A stretch of 64,000 nt of DNA, from assembly GCA_945904955.1 (NCBI GenBank), contig CAMDPO010000002.1, positions 88,322 through 152,321 of the forward strand. The letters are read 5' to 3'. The position numbers and the translations under genes were made by a program. Origin of the DNA: Rhizobium sp. Q54. GTDB taxonomy: Bacteria > Pseudomonadota > Alphaproteobacteria > UBA2966 > CAIVPW01. Under the pieces are notes generated by a model. That model saw only the letters and a list, made by a program, of their open reading frames with translations, was not told the origin of the DNA and ran no database searches. Of the stretch, positions 1-9,805 are shown piece after piece (the stretch's first letter is position 1; every line of letters starts with the position of its first letter).

Positions 1-1915
<1,915 letters not shown>

Positions 1916-2009
1916 GCCGTAGTTCCCACCATGGCGCCGGAGGCCAGGCAGGCCCCGCGCCATAATTGATTTTTGGGTGGCAGGTCTCCCCCGCGAGGTT
2001 TTGAGAAGA

Positions 2010-2489
2010 GTGGCAGTCGAAAAGATCCCCATGACCCAGCGCGGGTATGAGCGCCTCGTGGAGGAGCTCAAGCGCCTCAAGCAGGAAGAGCGCCCGGCGG
2101 TCATTCGTGCGATCGAAGAGGCGCGCGCCTACGGCGACATCTCGGAGAACGCCGAGTACCACGCCGCCAAGGAGCGCCAGAGCTTCATCGAGACGCGCGT
2201 CGCCGAGCTTGAAGACCGCACGCGCCGCGCGGAGGTCATCGACGTCGCGCGCCTGACCGGCAACCAGATCAAGTTCGGCGCCACGGTAACGCTGGCCGAC
2301 GAAGACACCGACGAGAAGACGACGTACCAGATCGTCGGCGCCGACGAGTCCGACATCCGTGCCGGCCTGCTCTCGATCCAGTCGCCGCTGGCGCGCGCGC
2401 TCATCGGGAAGGCGAAGGGCGAGTCGGTCGAAGTGGTGACGCCGGGCGGCGCCCGCGCCTACGAGATTCTTTCTGTCGCTTTCCGCTGA
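2010..2489 (+). CDS. greA: Transcription elongation factor GreA
   Basis: GreA binds in the secondary channel of RNA polymerase and stimulates cleavage of backtracked transcripts. I start it at GTG 2010, which gives 159 residues, the normal family size, with the family N-terminus [13 protein letters not shown]; a longer in-frame start at 1977 would add unsupported residues. A GAGG lies about 12 bases upstream of the GTG. Residues 10-75 form the coiled-coil finger with the tip acidic pair in [12 protein letters not shown] (Asp43, Glu46); the C-terminal FKBP-like domain ends the protein ([20 protein letters not shown]). The gene is convergent with the regulator that ends at 2511. Confidence 0.95.
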   Translation: MAVEKIPMTQRGYERLVEELKRLKQEERPAVIRAIEEARAYGDISENAEYHAAKERQSFIETRVAELEDRTRRAEVIDVARLTGNQIKFGATVTLADEDTDEKTTYQIVGADESDIRAGLLSIQSPLARALIGKAKGESVEVVTPGGARAYEILSVAFR

Positions 2490-2510
2490 GTCGTGCGCGC
2501 GCCGCGCGCC

Positions 2511-2993
2511 CTACTCGGTCGCATGCTCCAGCGGAACTCCGGGCAAGTGCTTGGACTCGCGGATCGCCAGCGTGCTGCGCACGGTGTCGACGTTGGCCGC
2601 CGCGACCAGCTCGCGCGTCAGCCAGTTTTGGTAGGCGTCCCAATCCTTGGCCACGACCTTCAGGATGAAGTCGGTCTCGCCCGCCATCATCGAGCACTCG
2701 CGCACCATCGGCCACAGGCGCACCTTTTCCTCGAACGCGGCGAGGTCGGCCTCGGCCTGGCTGTGCAGGCCGACGTGGGCGAACACGGTGACGCCGAAGC
2801 CGAGTTGGGCCGAGTCGAGCTCGGCGTGGTAGCCTTTGATGTAGCCGGCCTTCTCGAGGGCCCGCACCCGGCGCAGGCACGGCGGCGGCGAAATGCCGAC
2901 GTTGCGCGCCAGGCGCACGTTGGTCATGCGGCCGTTCTCCTGGAGTTGCGCCAGGATGCGGCGATCGATGTCGTCGAGCTTCACGCGTGCCAT
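2511..2993 (-). CDS. Lrp/AsnC family transcriptional regulator
   Basis: A 160-residue protein of standard Lrp/AsnC size. The N-terminal winged helix (DDIDRRILAQLQENGRMTN through the recognition helix SPPPCLRRVRALEKAGYI, about residues 7-58) binds DNA. The C-terminal RAM domain (about 65-150) normally binds amino acids and oligomerises. It is divergent from the ELM1-like operon that starts about 80 bases away, so it may regulate that operon or itself through the shared intergenic stretch. The target amino acid cannot be read from sequence. Confidence 0.9.
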   Translation of the reverse strand: MARVKLDDIDRRILAQLQENGRMTNVRLARNVGISPPPCLRRVRALEKAGYIKGYHAELDSAQLGFGVTVFAHVGLHSQAEADLAAFEEKVRLWPMVRECSMMAGETDFILKVVAKDWDAYQNWLTRELVAAANVDTVRSTLAIRESKHLPGVPLEHATE

Positions 2994-3070
2994 CGGGGCC
3001 CCCTGGTGCCGCCAGGACTGGGCCTAGCCGCAGCGGCCATAGCAACACCAGTTGAAAGATTATTTCAAGG

Positions 3071-4102
3071 GTGGCCCGCAAGCGGGCCGCAGAGCCAGTT
3101 CTCGTGACCGAAGACCTAGGCGAAACATGGGTCGTCAGCGACGGCAAGGCCGGCATGGAGAACCAGTGCCTGGGCCTCGCCGAGGCTGTTGGCCTGCCCG
3201 TCGTGGTGAAGCGCATCCAGGTGCGCGCGCCGTGGCGGTGGTGGTCGCCGCAGCTCGCGCCGGCGCCGCTGAGCGCCCTCAGCAGGCGAGGCGACCGGCT
3301 CGAGCCGCCATGGCCGCGACTGCTGATCGCGACGGGGCGCGCCAGCGTGGGTGCGGCCATCGGCGTCAAGCGCGCCAGCCCCGAGACGTTCACCGTGCAG
3401 ATCCAGAACCCCGGCGTCGAGCTCAACAACTTCGACTTGGTGGTGGCGCCGGAGCACGATCGGCTGCTCGGCCACAACGTCATGCTGACCGCGGGCGCGC
3501 TGCATCGGGTCACGCGCACGCGTCTGGACGCGGAAGCGCGCAAGCTCGGCGCCGCCCTCTCGCACCTGCCCAAGCCGCGCGTCGCCGTGCTGGTAGGCGG
3601 CAACAACAAGAGTTATCGCCTCGACCTGTCGGTCGCCCGGCGTCTCGCCGACGGACTGGCAGTGCTGTGCGATGCCGGCGCCGGCCTCGCCATCACCCTG
3701 TCGCGCCGCACCGGCAGCGGCGTCGCCGACGTCCTGCGCGACCGGCTGCGCGGCAAGGCCGCCGTCCTGTGGGACGGCACGGGTGACAACCCCTACTTCG
3801 CGTATCTGGCGCTGGCCGACGCCATCGTCGTGACGTGCGATTCGGTGTCGATGGCGTCCGAAGCGGTGAGCACCGGCAAGCCGGTCTACGTATTCGACCT
3901 GCCCGGCGGCAGCGCCAAGTTCGAGGCGTTCCACGAGTCGTTGCGCCGCGAGCGCATGACGCGGCCGTTCGCCAACAAGATCGAGTACTGGAGCTATGAG
4001 CCGCCCAACGACACCGCGCGGGTTGCCGCCGAGGTGCGGCGACGACTAAAGTTGACGCCGGACTTCGCTCCCGCCCGCACATCGCAACCCGGCCGCGCAT
4101 GA
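3071..4102 (+). CDS. ELM1-like (DUF1022) family protein
   Basis: 343 residues from GTG 3071; an alternative GTG at 3104 gives 332 residues, and neither has a convincing ribosome site. The N-terminal WVVSDGKAGMENQCLGLAEA and the internal LVGGNNKSYRLD and CDSVSMASEAVSTGKPVYVFDLPG are typical of the bacterial family related to plant mitochondrial fission factor ELM1. The fold resembles nucleotide-sugar (GT-B) transferases, with SMASEA...GKPVY in the donor-site position. The biochemical role of bacterial members is not established to my knowledge. Its ATGA stop/start overlap with the downstream oxygenase shows translational coupling. First gene of a three-gene operon. Confidence 0.78.
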   Translation: MARKRAAEPVLVTEDLGETWVVSDGKAGMENQCLGLAEAVGLPVVVKRIQVRAPWRWWSPQLAPAPLSALSRRGDRLEPPWPRLLIATGRASVGAAIGVKRASPETFTVQIQNPGVELNNFDLVVAPEHDRLLGHNVMLTAGALHRVTRTRLDAEARKLGAALSHLPKPRVAVLVGGNNKSYRLDLSVARRLADGLAVLCDAGAGLAITLSRRTGSGVADVLRDRLRGKAAVLWDGTGDNPYFAYLALADAIVVTCDSVSMASEAVSTGKPVYVFDLPGGSAKFEAFHESLRRERMTRPFANKIEYWSYEPPNDTARVAAEVRRRLKLTPDFAPARTSQPGRA

Positions 4103-4722
4103 ACGTTCTCGACCTCGCCGCGTTCCGTGCCACGCCGCTGGCGCGCGAACCCTACGAGCACATGATCGTGCCCGGACTGGTGCCGGTGGCTGCCACCAAC
4201 GCCGTGGCGCGCGACTTTCCGCGCATCCCCAAGGCGGGGCTGTATCCATTGTCCGCGCTCGACGTGCGCGGCTCGTTCGCCGAACTGATCGCCGCGCTCG
4301 ACGGCGCGGAATTCGAGGCCGCGGTCGCGCAGAAGTTCGGTGTGGCGCTGGCCGGCAAGCCCAAGCTGTTCACCATCCGCGGCCGCTGCCACGCGCGCGA
4401 CGGCGGCATCCACACCGATTCACTCACCAAGATCGTCACCGTGCTGCTGTATCTCAACCCGGCGTGGGAAGCGGACGGCGGACGGTTGCGCGTGCTGCGC
4501 AGTGCCACCGACATCAAGGATTTCCATGCCGAGGTGCCGCCGCTCGCCGGCACCATGCTGGCGTTCCGCCGCTCGGAGCGCTCCTACCACGGCCACGAGC
4601 CGTTCGTCGGCGAGCGCCGCGCTATCCAGGTCAACTGGATCACCGACGTGGCGACGCGCGACCGCGAAGAGACGCGCCACCGCTGGTCGGCCCGCTTCAA
4701 AGCGCTCAATCCGTTCGCCTGA
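4099..4722 (+). CDS. 2OG-Fe(II) oxygenase superfamily protein
   Basis: 207 residues. The metal triad of a 2-oxoglutarate/iron dioxygenase is present: His105-x-Asp107 in GGIHTDSLTK, and a distal His at 164 or 166 in YHGHEP, followed by the 2OG-binding Arg about eight residues later (GERRAIQVNW). The LLYLNPAWEADGGRLRVL stretch is typical of prolyl-hydroxylase-like members. The start overlaps the stop of the ELM1-like gene (ATGA) and the stop overlaps the start of the next gene (TGATG), so the three are almost certainly one operon. The substrate is unknown; the context suggests a modified surface sugar or protein, which is inference only. Confidence 0.85.
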   Translation: MNVLDLAAFRATPLAREPYEHMIVPGLVPVAATNAVARDFPRIPKAGLYPLSALDVRGSFAELIAALDGAEFEAAVAQKFGVALAGKPKLFTIRGRCHARDGGIHTDSLTKIVTVLLYLNPAWEADGGRLRVLRSATDIKDFHAEVPPLAGTMLAFRRSERSYHGHEPFVGERRAIQVNWITDVATRDREETRHRWSARFKALNPFA

Positions 4723-6680
4723 TGGCGCAACCCAAGAAGGTACCCAAGCCCCAGGGACCAAGGCTCGGACCAAGCCTTGGCCTGGCCATCGAGACGTTCC
4801 GCCACGACGGTGCACGTCACTTCGGCACCACGCCGTTCAAGGCGCTCGGTCACCCGCTCGCCGCACCCAAGGGGCGCGCGCTCGCCAAGACGCTGCGCAA
4901 GCGCGCGCCGATTGCGGTGTTCGATCCCGACGGGCTGCTTGCGTCGTTCGCGGCGTTCTACGGACTTGAGTCCGAAAGCGTCGGCGGCGTCTACGTACGG
5001 CGCAGCGAGGATGCCGGCAAGAAGGTCCTCGGGCGCACGACGCAAAGCGTCCACACGCTCGCGTGGTCGAAAGCCCGCACGGTGTTCGTCGCGGCATTCG
5101 ATGCCAAGCGCACCATCGAGCAGTTGCGCACCGTGCTGCCCAAGGCGACGTATTTCAGCTTCGACGAGCTGCGCATTCCGGCCGATTGGCTGAGCAACAA
5201 GCGCCAGTATCTGGACGCACGCAACTTCGCCACCAATTTTGCGTTCTTGCGCGACGAGCCGGGGCATCACACGGCGGTGCGGACGGCCAACTATTGGGGC
5301 AGCTACGGCGCCACTGACGCGGCGATGTGGCTGCGCCTGTTCGGCGCCGACGGCAACGTGCTCGCCGAATGGACCGAGCAACTGGGGGGCGCGGGGGCGA
5401 GCTTCGTCGTTGACAGCCGCGCCGTGCGCGAGCGCTTCGGCCTGGGGCCGTTCGCGGGATCGCTGTTCCTGCATGCGCTGCGCATTCAGGGCCACGACAT
5501 CGTCAAGTACGCCCTCGATACCTTCGGCGACAATGACACGGTGCTGTCGGCAACCCACGACGCCAATGCGTGGCCCGCCGACCTGTACGCAGGCTTGCCG
5601 GCGCCGGCGGCGGATGAGCGCGTCGTACTGTGGGTGCAGAACAGCCACCCCATTCCGATTCCGGCGCGCGGCATTTCGTTCGGGCTCATGGGCGGGACAT
5701 CCACCGTCGCCTACCCCGAAGAGGTGCCGCCGTTCGCGACGCGCGCCATCGACGTCGGCGCGCTGTTGCCGCGGGCGCGCTGGCCGCATCAGCTTGAGAT
5801 TCACGCCGGGCGCTATTTCGTGCGTCCGCGCTATGAGATCGAGCGCAACGGGCGCAGCCGCATCGCCCACGCCAACGTCGAACGCACGGACCTGAAGACG
5901 GACGCGACCATCGCCAAGCTCGGGCCCGAGTTCGGCAAGGGATTCATCCTGCCCTTCCCGTTGCCACCGATCGCGCGCTTCCGCACGACCCTGCTGCCGA
6001 CGCCGATGGCGACCGGGCAGAGGTCCCTGCCCATCGCGGTTGCAGTGATGGACAAGCGTGGCAAGGAGATCGCGCGCCGTTCGCTCGGCAAGCTGTCGCG
6101 CGGTCACGAGACACTGGTGGACATCGACAAGCTGTTGGGCGGCGCCAAGGTCGGTACCTTCGGGCACGCGGAGCTCATGTACGACTTCAAGAAGGGCAGC
6201 GACGCCGACGGCTGGCTGCATGGCATCGCGCGCTTCGAGGACCGGCGCACGGGACACATCGCCGAAACCAGCTTCGGCGCGCACATCTTCAATACCCTCG
6301 CGGTCTACAAAGACGAGCCGCAGTCGTATGCGGGGCCGCCGCCCGGCCTGTCCACGCGCCTGTTCCTGCGCGTCGGGCCGGCGCCGGCCGAGACGTTCTG
6401 CCACCTGGTCTACGCCGCGTCGTTGCCGTGGCGGCCGAAGTCCGAGACGGCGCTGGTGCTCACCGCCGCCGACGGCAAGGAGGTCGCCACCGAGACGGTA
6501 CGGATCGCCTGTGGCGGGTCGCTGTTCTGGCAGGTGAGCGACGTGTTCGACGCGGCGACGCGCGCCAAGGCCGGCGCGAACTCTTATGTCCTCGTGCGCG
6601 ATGCGACCTGCCGGCTGTTCGGCTTCCACGGCCTGGATACGGGGGCGGCGTTTTCCCTCGATCACATGTTTGGGTTCTAG
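4722..6680 (+). CDS. Uncharacterised 652-residue protein, third gene of ELM1/oxygenase operon
   Basis: I start it at ATG 4722, inside the TGATG overlap with the oxygenase stop, giving 652 residues. I do not recognise a family. There is no signal peptide and no clear membrane segment. The N-terminal 170 residues contain IAVFDPDGLLASFAAFYGLE and KARTVFVAAFDAKRTIEQL. The middle has a His/Asn-rich stretch (NFAFLRDEPGHHTAVRTANYWGSYG begins near residue 170) and the rest is rich in beta-type segments such as VVLWVQNSHPIPIP and HQLEIHAGRYFVRPRYEI. Repeated beta segments suggest carbohydrate or lipid-related folds, but no catalytic motif is evident. Coupling to the two upstream genes suggests a shared pathway. 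Confidence 0.8.
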   Translation: MAQPKKVPKPQGPRLGPSLGLAIETFRHDGARHFGTTPFKALGHPLAAPKGRALAKTLRKRAPIAVFDPDGLLASFAAFYGLESESVGGVYVRRSEDAGKKVLGRTTQSVHTLAWSKARTVFVAAFDAKRTIEQLRTVLPKATYFSFDELRIPADWLSNKRQYLDARNFATNFAFLRDEPGHHTAVRTANYWGSYGATDAAMWLRLFGADGNVLAEWTEQLGGAGASFVVDSRAVRERFGLGPFAGSLFLHALRIQGHDIVKYALDTFGDNDTVLSATHDANAWPADLYAGLPAPAADERVVLWVQNSHPIPIPARGISFGLMGGTSTVAYPEEVPPFATRAIDVGALLPRARWPHQLEIHAGRYFVRPRYEIERNGRSRIAHANVERTDLKTDATIAKLGPEFGKGFILPFPLPPIARFRTTLLPTPMATGQRSLPIAVAVMDKRGKEIARRSLGKLSRGHETLVDIDKLLGGAKVGTFGHAELMYDFKKGSDADGWLHGIARFEDRRTGHIAETSFGAHIFNTLAVYKDEPQSYAGPPPGLSTRLFLRVGPAPAETFCHLVYAASLPWRPKSETALVLTAADGKEVATETVRIACGGSLFWQVSDVFDAATRAKAGANSYVLVRDATCRLFGFHGLDTGAAFSLDHMFGF

Positions 6681-6778
6681 TCGGAACCTGGGCCGCCTTG
6701 CCCGGCGCCGCGCGACGCCATACATAAGCGGCTCTCACGCTATCTAGAGTGCGCGCCTAAGGCGCGACGAGGCACCCC

Positions 6779-7753
6779 ATGGCGACGCGGCGTCATTCCA
6801 AGGTCCTGATCATCGGCTCCGGCCCGGCCGGCTACACCGCCGCCATCTACACGGCGCGGGCAAGCCTCGCGCCGATGCTGGTGCGCGGCATCCAGCCGGG
6901 CGGCCAGATGACCATCACCACCGACGTCGAGAACTATCCGGGCTTCGCCGACGTCATCCAGGGGCCGTGGCTCATGGAGCAGATGGAGAAGCAGGCGCGC
7001 CACGTCGGCACGCAGATGCTCGAGGACATCATCGTCTCCGTCGACCTGTCCAAACGGCCGTTCGAGGCGGTGGGCGACTCCGGCGACATCTATTCCGGCG
7101 ACGCGCTGATCATTGCGACCGGCGCGCGGGCACGCTGGCTGGGGCTGGCGTCGGAAGAGAAGTTCAAGGGCTTCGGCGTCTCCGCGTGCGCCACGTGCGA
7201 CGGCTTCTTCTACAAGGGTCGCGAGGTCGTGGTGGTCGGTGGCGGCAACACCGCAGTGGAAGAGTCGCTCTACCTCGCCAACTTCGTGTCCAAGGTGACG
7301 CTGGTGCACCGGCGCGATTCGCTCAAGGCCGAGCACATCCTGCAGAAGCGCCTGTTCGCGCATCCGAAGATCAACGTGGTGTGGGACAGCGTCATCGACG
7401 AGATCGCCGGCACCCAGAACCCGCCCGGCGTCAACGCCGTGCGCTTGCGCAACGTGCGCACGGGAGCGACCTCGGACGTTGCCGTGCACGGCGTGTTCAT
7501 CGCGATCGGTCATGACCCGTCGACCGAGCTGTTCCGCGGCAAGGTGGATATGGACGAATCCGGCTACCTGAAAACCGTGCCTGGATCGACGCGCACCAAC
7601 ATCGAAGGCGTGTTCGCGGCGGGCGACGTGCAGGACGCGGTCTATCGCCAGGCGGTCACCGCGGCCGGCACCGGCTGCATGGCGGCGCTCGATGCCCAGC
7701 ACTTCCTCGCCGACCAGGCCGATAGCCAAGCGCCGCGCGCCGCCGCGGAGTAG
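6779..7753 (+). CDS. trxB: Thioredoxin-disulfide reductase
   Basis: 324 residues, the usual size. It transfers electrons from NADPH through FAD to thioredoxin. Motifs in order: FAD-binding GSGPAGYTAAIYTARA near residue 11, the redox-active CATC at residues 137-140 followed by DG, the NADPH-binding GGGNTAVEE, and the C-terminal FAD motif GVFAAGDVQD. A GAGG about ten bases before ATG 6779 fits a ribosome site. The 98-base upstream gap holds a small GCGC-rich hairpin and room for a promoter, so it is probably transcribed on its own. Confidence 0.97.
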   Translation: MATRRHSKVLIIGSGPAGYTAAIYTARASLAPMLVRGIQPGGQMTITTDVENYPGFADVIQGPWLMEQMEKQARHVGTQMLEDIIVSVDLSKRPFEAVGDSGDIYSGDALIIATGARARWLGLASEEKFKGFGVSACATCDGFFYKGREVVVVGGGNTAVEESLYLANFVSKVTLVHRRDSLKAEHILQKRLFAHPKINVVWDSVIDEIAGTQNPPGVNAVRLRNVRTGATSDVAVHGVFIAIGHDPSTELFRGKVDMDESGYLKTVPGSTRTNIEGVFAAGDVQDAVYRQAVTAAGTGCMAALDAQHFLADQADSQAPRAAAE

Positions 7754-7817
7754 CGCTCGGTTTTTCGCCGGCGCGGCGAAGCTGGTATAAGAAGCCAACG
7801 CTCTTCGGGAGGCAGCG

Positions 7818-8534
7818 ATGATGATCGCGCGCGCGGCACGAGCCTTGGGGTTGGCGGTCGGGCTCGCCCTTGCCAGCACCGCTCCGGCTTGGTCGCAGGA
7901 CGTCGCGGCCGAGTGGGAGCAGCACATGCGCGCCGGCGCGCAGGCCTACGGCCTCGCCCAGATGGACGTCGCCACGCGCGAGCTCGAGGCAGCGCTTGCG
8001 ATCGCCGAGAAGAACTTCGCCAACGACGACACCAAGATGATCAACACGTGGCTCAACGTGGTGCCGCTGCGCCGCTCCCAGAACAAGCTGGCCGAGGCGG
8101 CCGCCACGGGTGAGCTGATGCTGGCGCGGCTGGGCAAGGTCGCGGGCGAGAACAGCCCCGACCTGATGGCGCCGCTGGTGATGGTGGCGGCGACCTATCG
8201 TGACCTCAAGGATTGGGCCAACTCGGACAAGCTCTACCAGCGCACCATCGCGCTGCACGACGAGTACTACGGCGACGCGCACCCGCGCACGATCACCATG
8301 CTGGAAGACCGCGCGGTGATGTTGGGCCTCGCGGGACGCGGTGCGGAGAGCCTTGAGCTGTTCGCCGACCTGGTTGACCGCTGGCGGTACGGACTGGGGG
8401 ACAACCACATCCGCGAGGCGATCAGCCGGCGTGGCTATGCCGACGCCCTGCGCAAGGCCGGCCGCGATGCCGAAGCCGTGGCGCAGGAGAAGATCGCGGA
8501 CCAGATCTCCTTCATCTGGGAAGCCGGACGCTAG
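7818..8534 (+). CDS. Exported TPR-like protein
   Basis: 238 residues with a Sec signal peptide (residues 1-27, Ala-rich core, cleavage near APAWSQD). The mature part has helical pairs resembling tetratricopeptide repeats, notably around ANSDKLYQRTIALHDEYYGD and the following HPRTITMLEDRAVMLGLAGR, the kinesin-light-chain-like TPR type. The ribosome site GGGAGG lies seven bases before ATG 7818. It precedes by five bases a gene for another exported protein. Function is unknown; a periplasmic scaffold is the conservative reading. Confidence 0.75.
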   Translation: MMIARAARALGLAVGLALASTAPAWSQDVAAEWEQHMRAGAQAYGLAQMDVATRELEAALAIAEKNFANDDTKMINTWLNVVPLRRSQNKLAEAAATGELMLARLGKVAGENSPDLMAPLVMVAATYRDLKDWANSDKLYQRTIALHDEYYGDAHPRTITMLEDRAVMLGLAGRGAESLELFADLVDRWRYGLGDNHIREAISRRGYADALRKAGRDAEAVAQEKIADQISFIWEAGR

Positions 8535-8539
8535 CCGCC

Positions 8540-9091
8540 GTGCGGGTTCTACGGTTCGCCTTGCTGGCCGCCGCTCTCGCTGCCGGGCCCGCCGACGCAG
8601 CGCCCGGGGTGCTCGCCGGCTTCGGCAACGTGCCGTTCGGCACGCCGATGGATCTCGCCAAGGCGGCGCGCGGCGTCGAGGTGCGCGAGCAGCGCTGCGA
8701 CGACACATGGTGCGAGATGGTCTACCGCACGACGGTGCGCGAGCTCGACGTCACGGTGTGGCAGCAGTTCTCGAACGGACGCGCCATCGATGCCGAGGTG
8801 CTGGTGCGCGGGCCGGGCGCCGAGGGGCGGCACCTCAACGTGTCGCGCTGCGATGCGACCTATAGCCGCGTCCACATGCTGCTGACCGAGACGTATGGCC
8901 CGTCCGACGTGCCGATCATCCTGCGCAACGAGTACACGCCCAACGGCATCGTCGAAGTGCGCGAGACGACGTGGACGTTCAGCAACGGCGCCCGCATCCG
9001 CGAGAAGCGCGATGCCACCATCGATGGCACTTGCGCGGTGCGCCTGTTCTATCGGCCGGGCCTGGACCGGGTCGGCGACGCGCGCCTCTGA
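8540..9091 (+). CDS. Exported hypothetical protein, copy 1 of a tandem paralogue pair
   Basis: 183 residues from a GTG start five bases after the upstream stop codon. Residues 1-21 form a signal peptide. The mature protein begins LAGFGNVPFGTP and carries four Cys (CDDTWC pair, SRCDAT, GTCAVR) which probably form disulfides in the periplasm. It aligns along its full length with the next gene: shared signatures are LAGFGNV.FGT, LVYRTTV or MVYRTTV, VTVWQ.F, SRCDAT, and GTCAVR.FYRP. I do not recognise the family. Members with this start (FG.VPFG) sometimes resemble small periplasmic proteins of unknown role. Confidence 0.75.
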   Translation: MRVLRFALLAAALAAGPADAAPGVLAGFGNVPFGTPMDLAKAARGVEVREQRCDDTWCEMVYRTTVRELDVTVWQQFSNGRAIDAEVLVRGPGAEGRHLNVSRCDATYSRVHMLLTETYGPSDVPIILRNEYTPNGIVEVRETTWTFSNGARIREKRDATIDGTCAVRLFYRPGLDRVGDARL

Positions 9092-9210
9092 GTTATCCTC
9101 ACAACGGAACGTCTTGGTTGCGGAACACAGAGTCGTCACCGTGCATACGGGCGTCCTCCGTGCTATGGAGTCCCTAAGCTTGGGGGAGCTTCGAGCAGGA
9201 GTACTCCGTC

Positions 9211-9777
9211 ATGCGTTTGGTACAACCGATGCTGCTGGCCGGCGTGGCGACACTGGCGGTGGCGCTGGCCGGACCGGCAGTTTCCGCGAATGGTAAACTC
9301 GCCGGGTTCGGCAACGTAGCTTTTGGAACAGAGTTCGAGACGGCCAAGCGCGCCAAGGGCCTCGAGATTCGCGAAGAAACCTGCAACCCGACGCTTTGCC
9401 AGCTCGTCTACCGGACGACAGTCTCGGACCTGCCGGTGACCGTATGGCAGGCCTTCACCGACCGGCGCGCCGCCGAAGCAGAAATCCAGGTACGCGGCAC
9501 GGCTGACCAGGGGCGTTTCGTCAGCGCCTCGCGCTGCGATGCGACCTTCAACCGGGTCTACGTCATGCTGCGCGACAAGTACGGCGAGGCGGACCTGCCG
9601 GTGGTCCAGCGCCAAGAGCCGACCACCTCGGGCGTGGCCGACGTACGCGAGGTCACGTTTACCTTCCCGGACGGCGCCCAGATTCGGCAAAAGCGCGACG
9701 TGACGGAGGATGGAACCTGCGCCGTCCGTGTATTCTACCGCCCGAGTTCGCCTTCGGGGGGTGACGCCGCCTTCTGA
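9211..9777 (+). CDS. Exported hypothetical protein, copy 2 of a tandem paralogue pair
   Basis: 188 residues with a signal peptide (MRLVQPMLLAGVATLAVALA, cleavage near VSANG). Same Cys pattern and block order as the preceding gene, with roughly half of the residues identical by eye, so the two arose by tandem duplication. AGGAG about 11 bases before ATG 9211 is a good ribosome site, and the 119-base gap to copy 1 could hold a separate promoter. No catalytic motif is recognisable. Confidence 0.78.
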   Translation: MRLVQPMLLAGVATLAVALAGPAVSANGKLAGFGNVAFGTEFETAKRAKGLEIREETCNPTLCQLVYRTTVSDLPVTVWQAFTDRRAAEAEIQVRGTADQGRFVSASRCDATFNRVYVMLRDKYGEADLPVVQRQEPTTSGVADVREVTFTFPDGAQIRQKRDVTEDGTCAVRVFYRPSSPSGGDAAF

Positions 9778-9805
9778 GGATCTGAGCCTTGGGAGGGGCA
9801 GTACA

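Noticed and set aside
4584..6725. 713-codon minus-strand frame
   Set aside because: Mirror of the 652-residue operon gene; start of that gene is fixed by the TGATG overlap.
7764..7785. Hairpin TTCGCCG-GCG-CGGCGAA after trxB
   Set aside because: Stem of seven with no following T-run in either direction; too weak to call a terminator.
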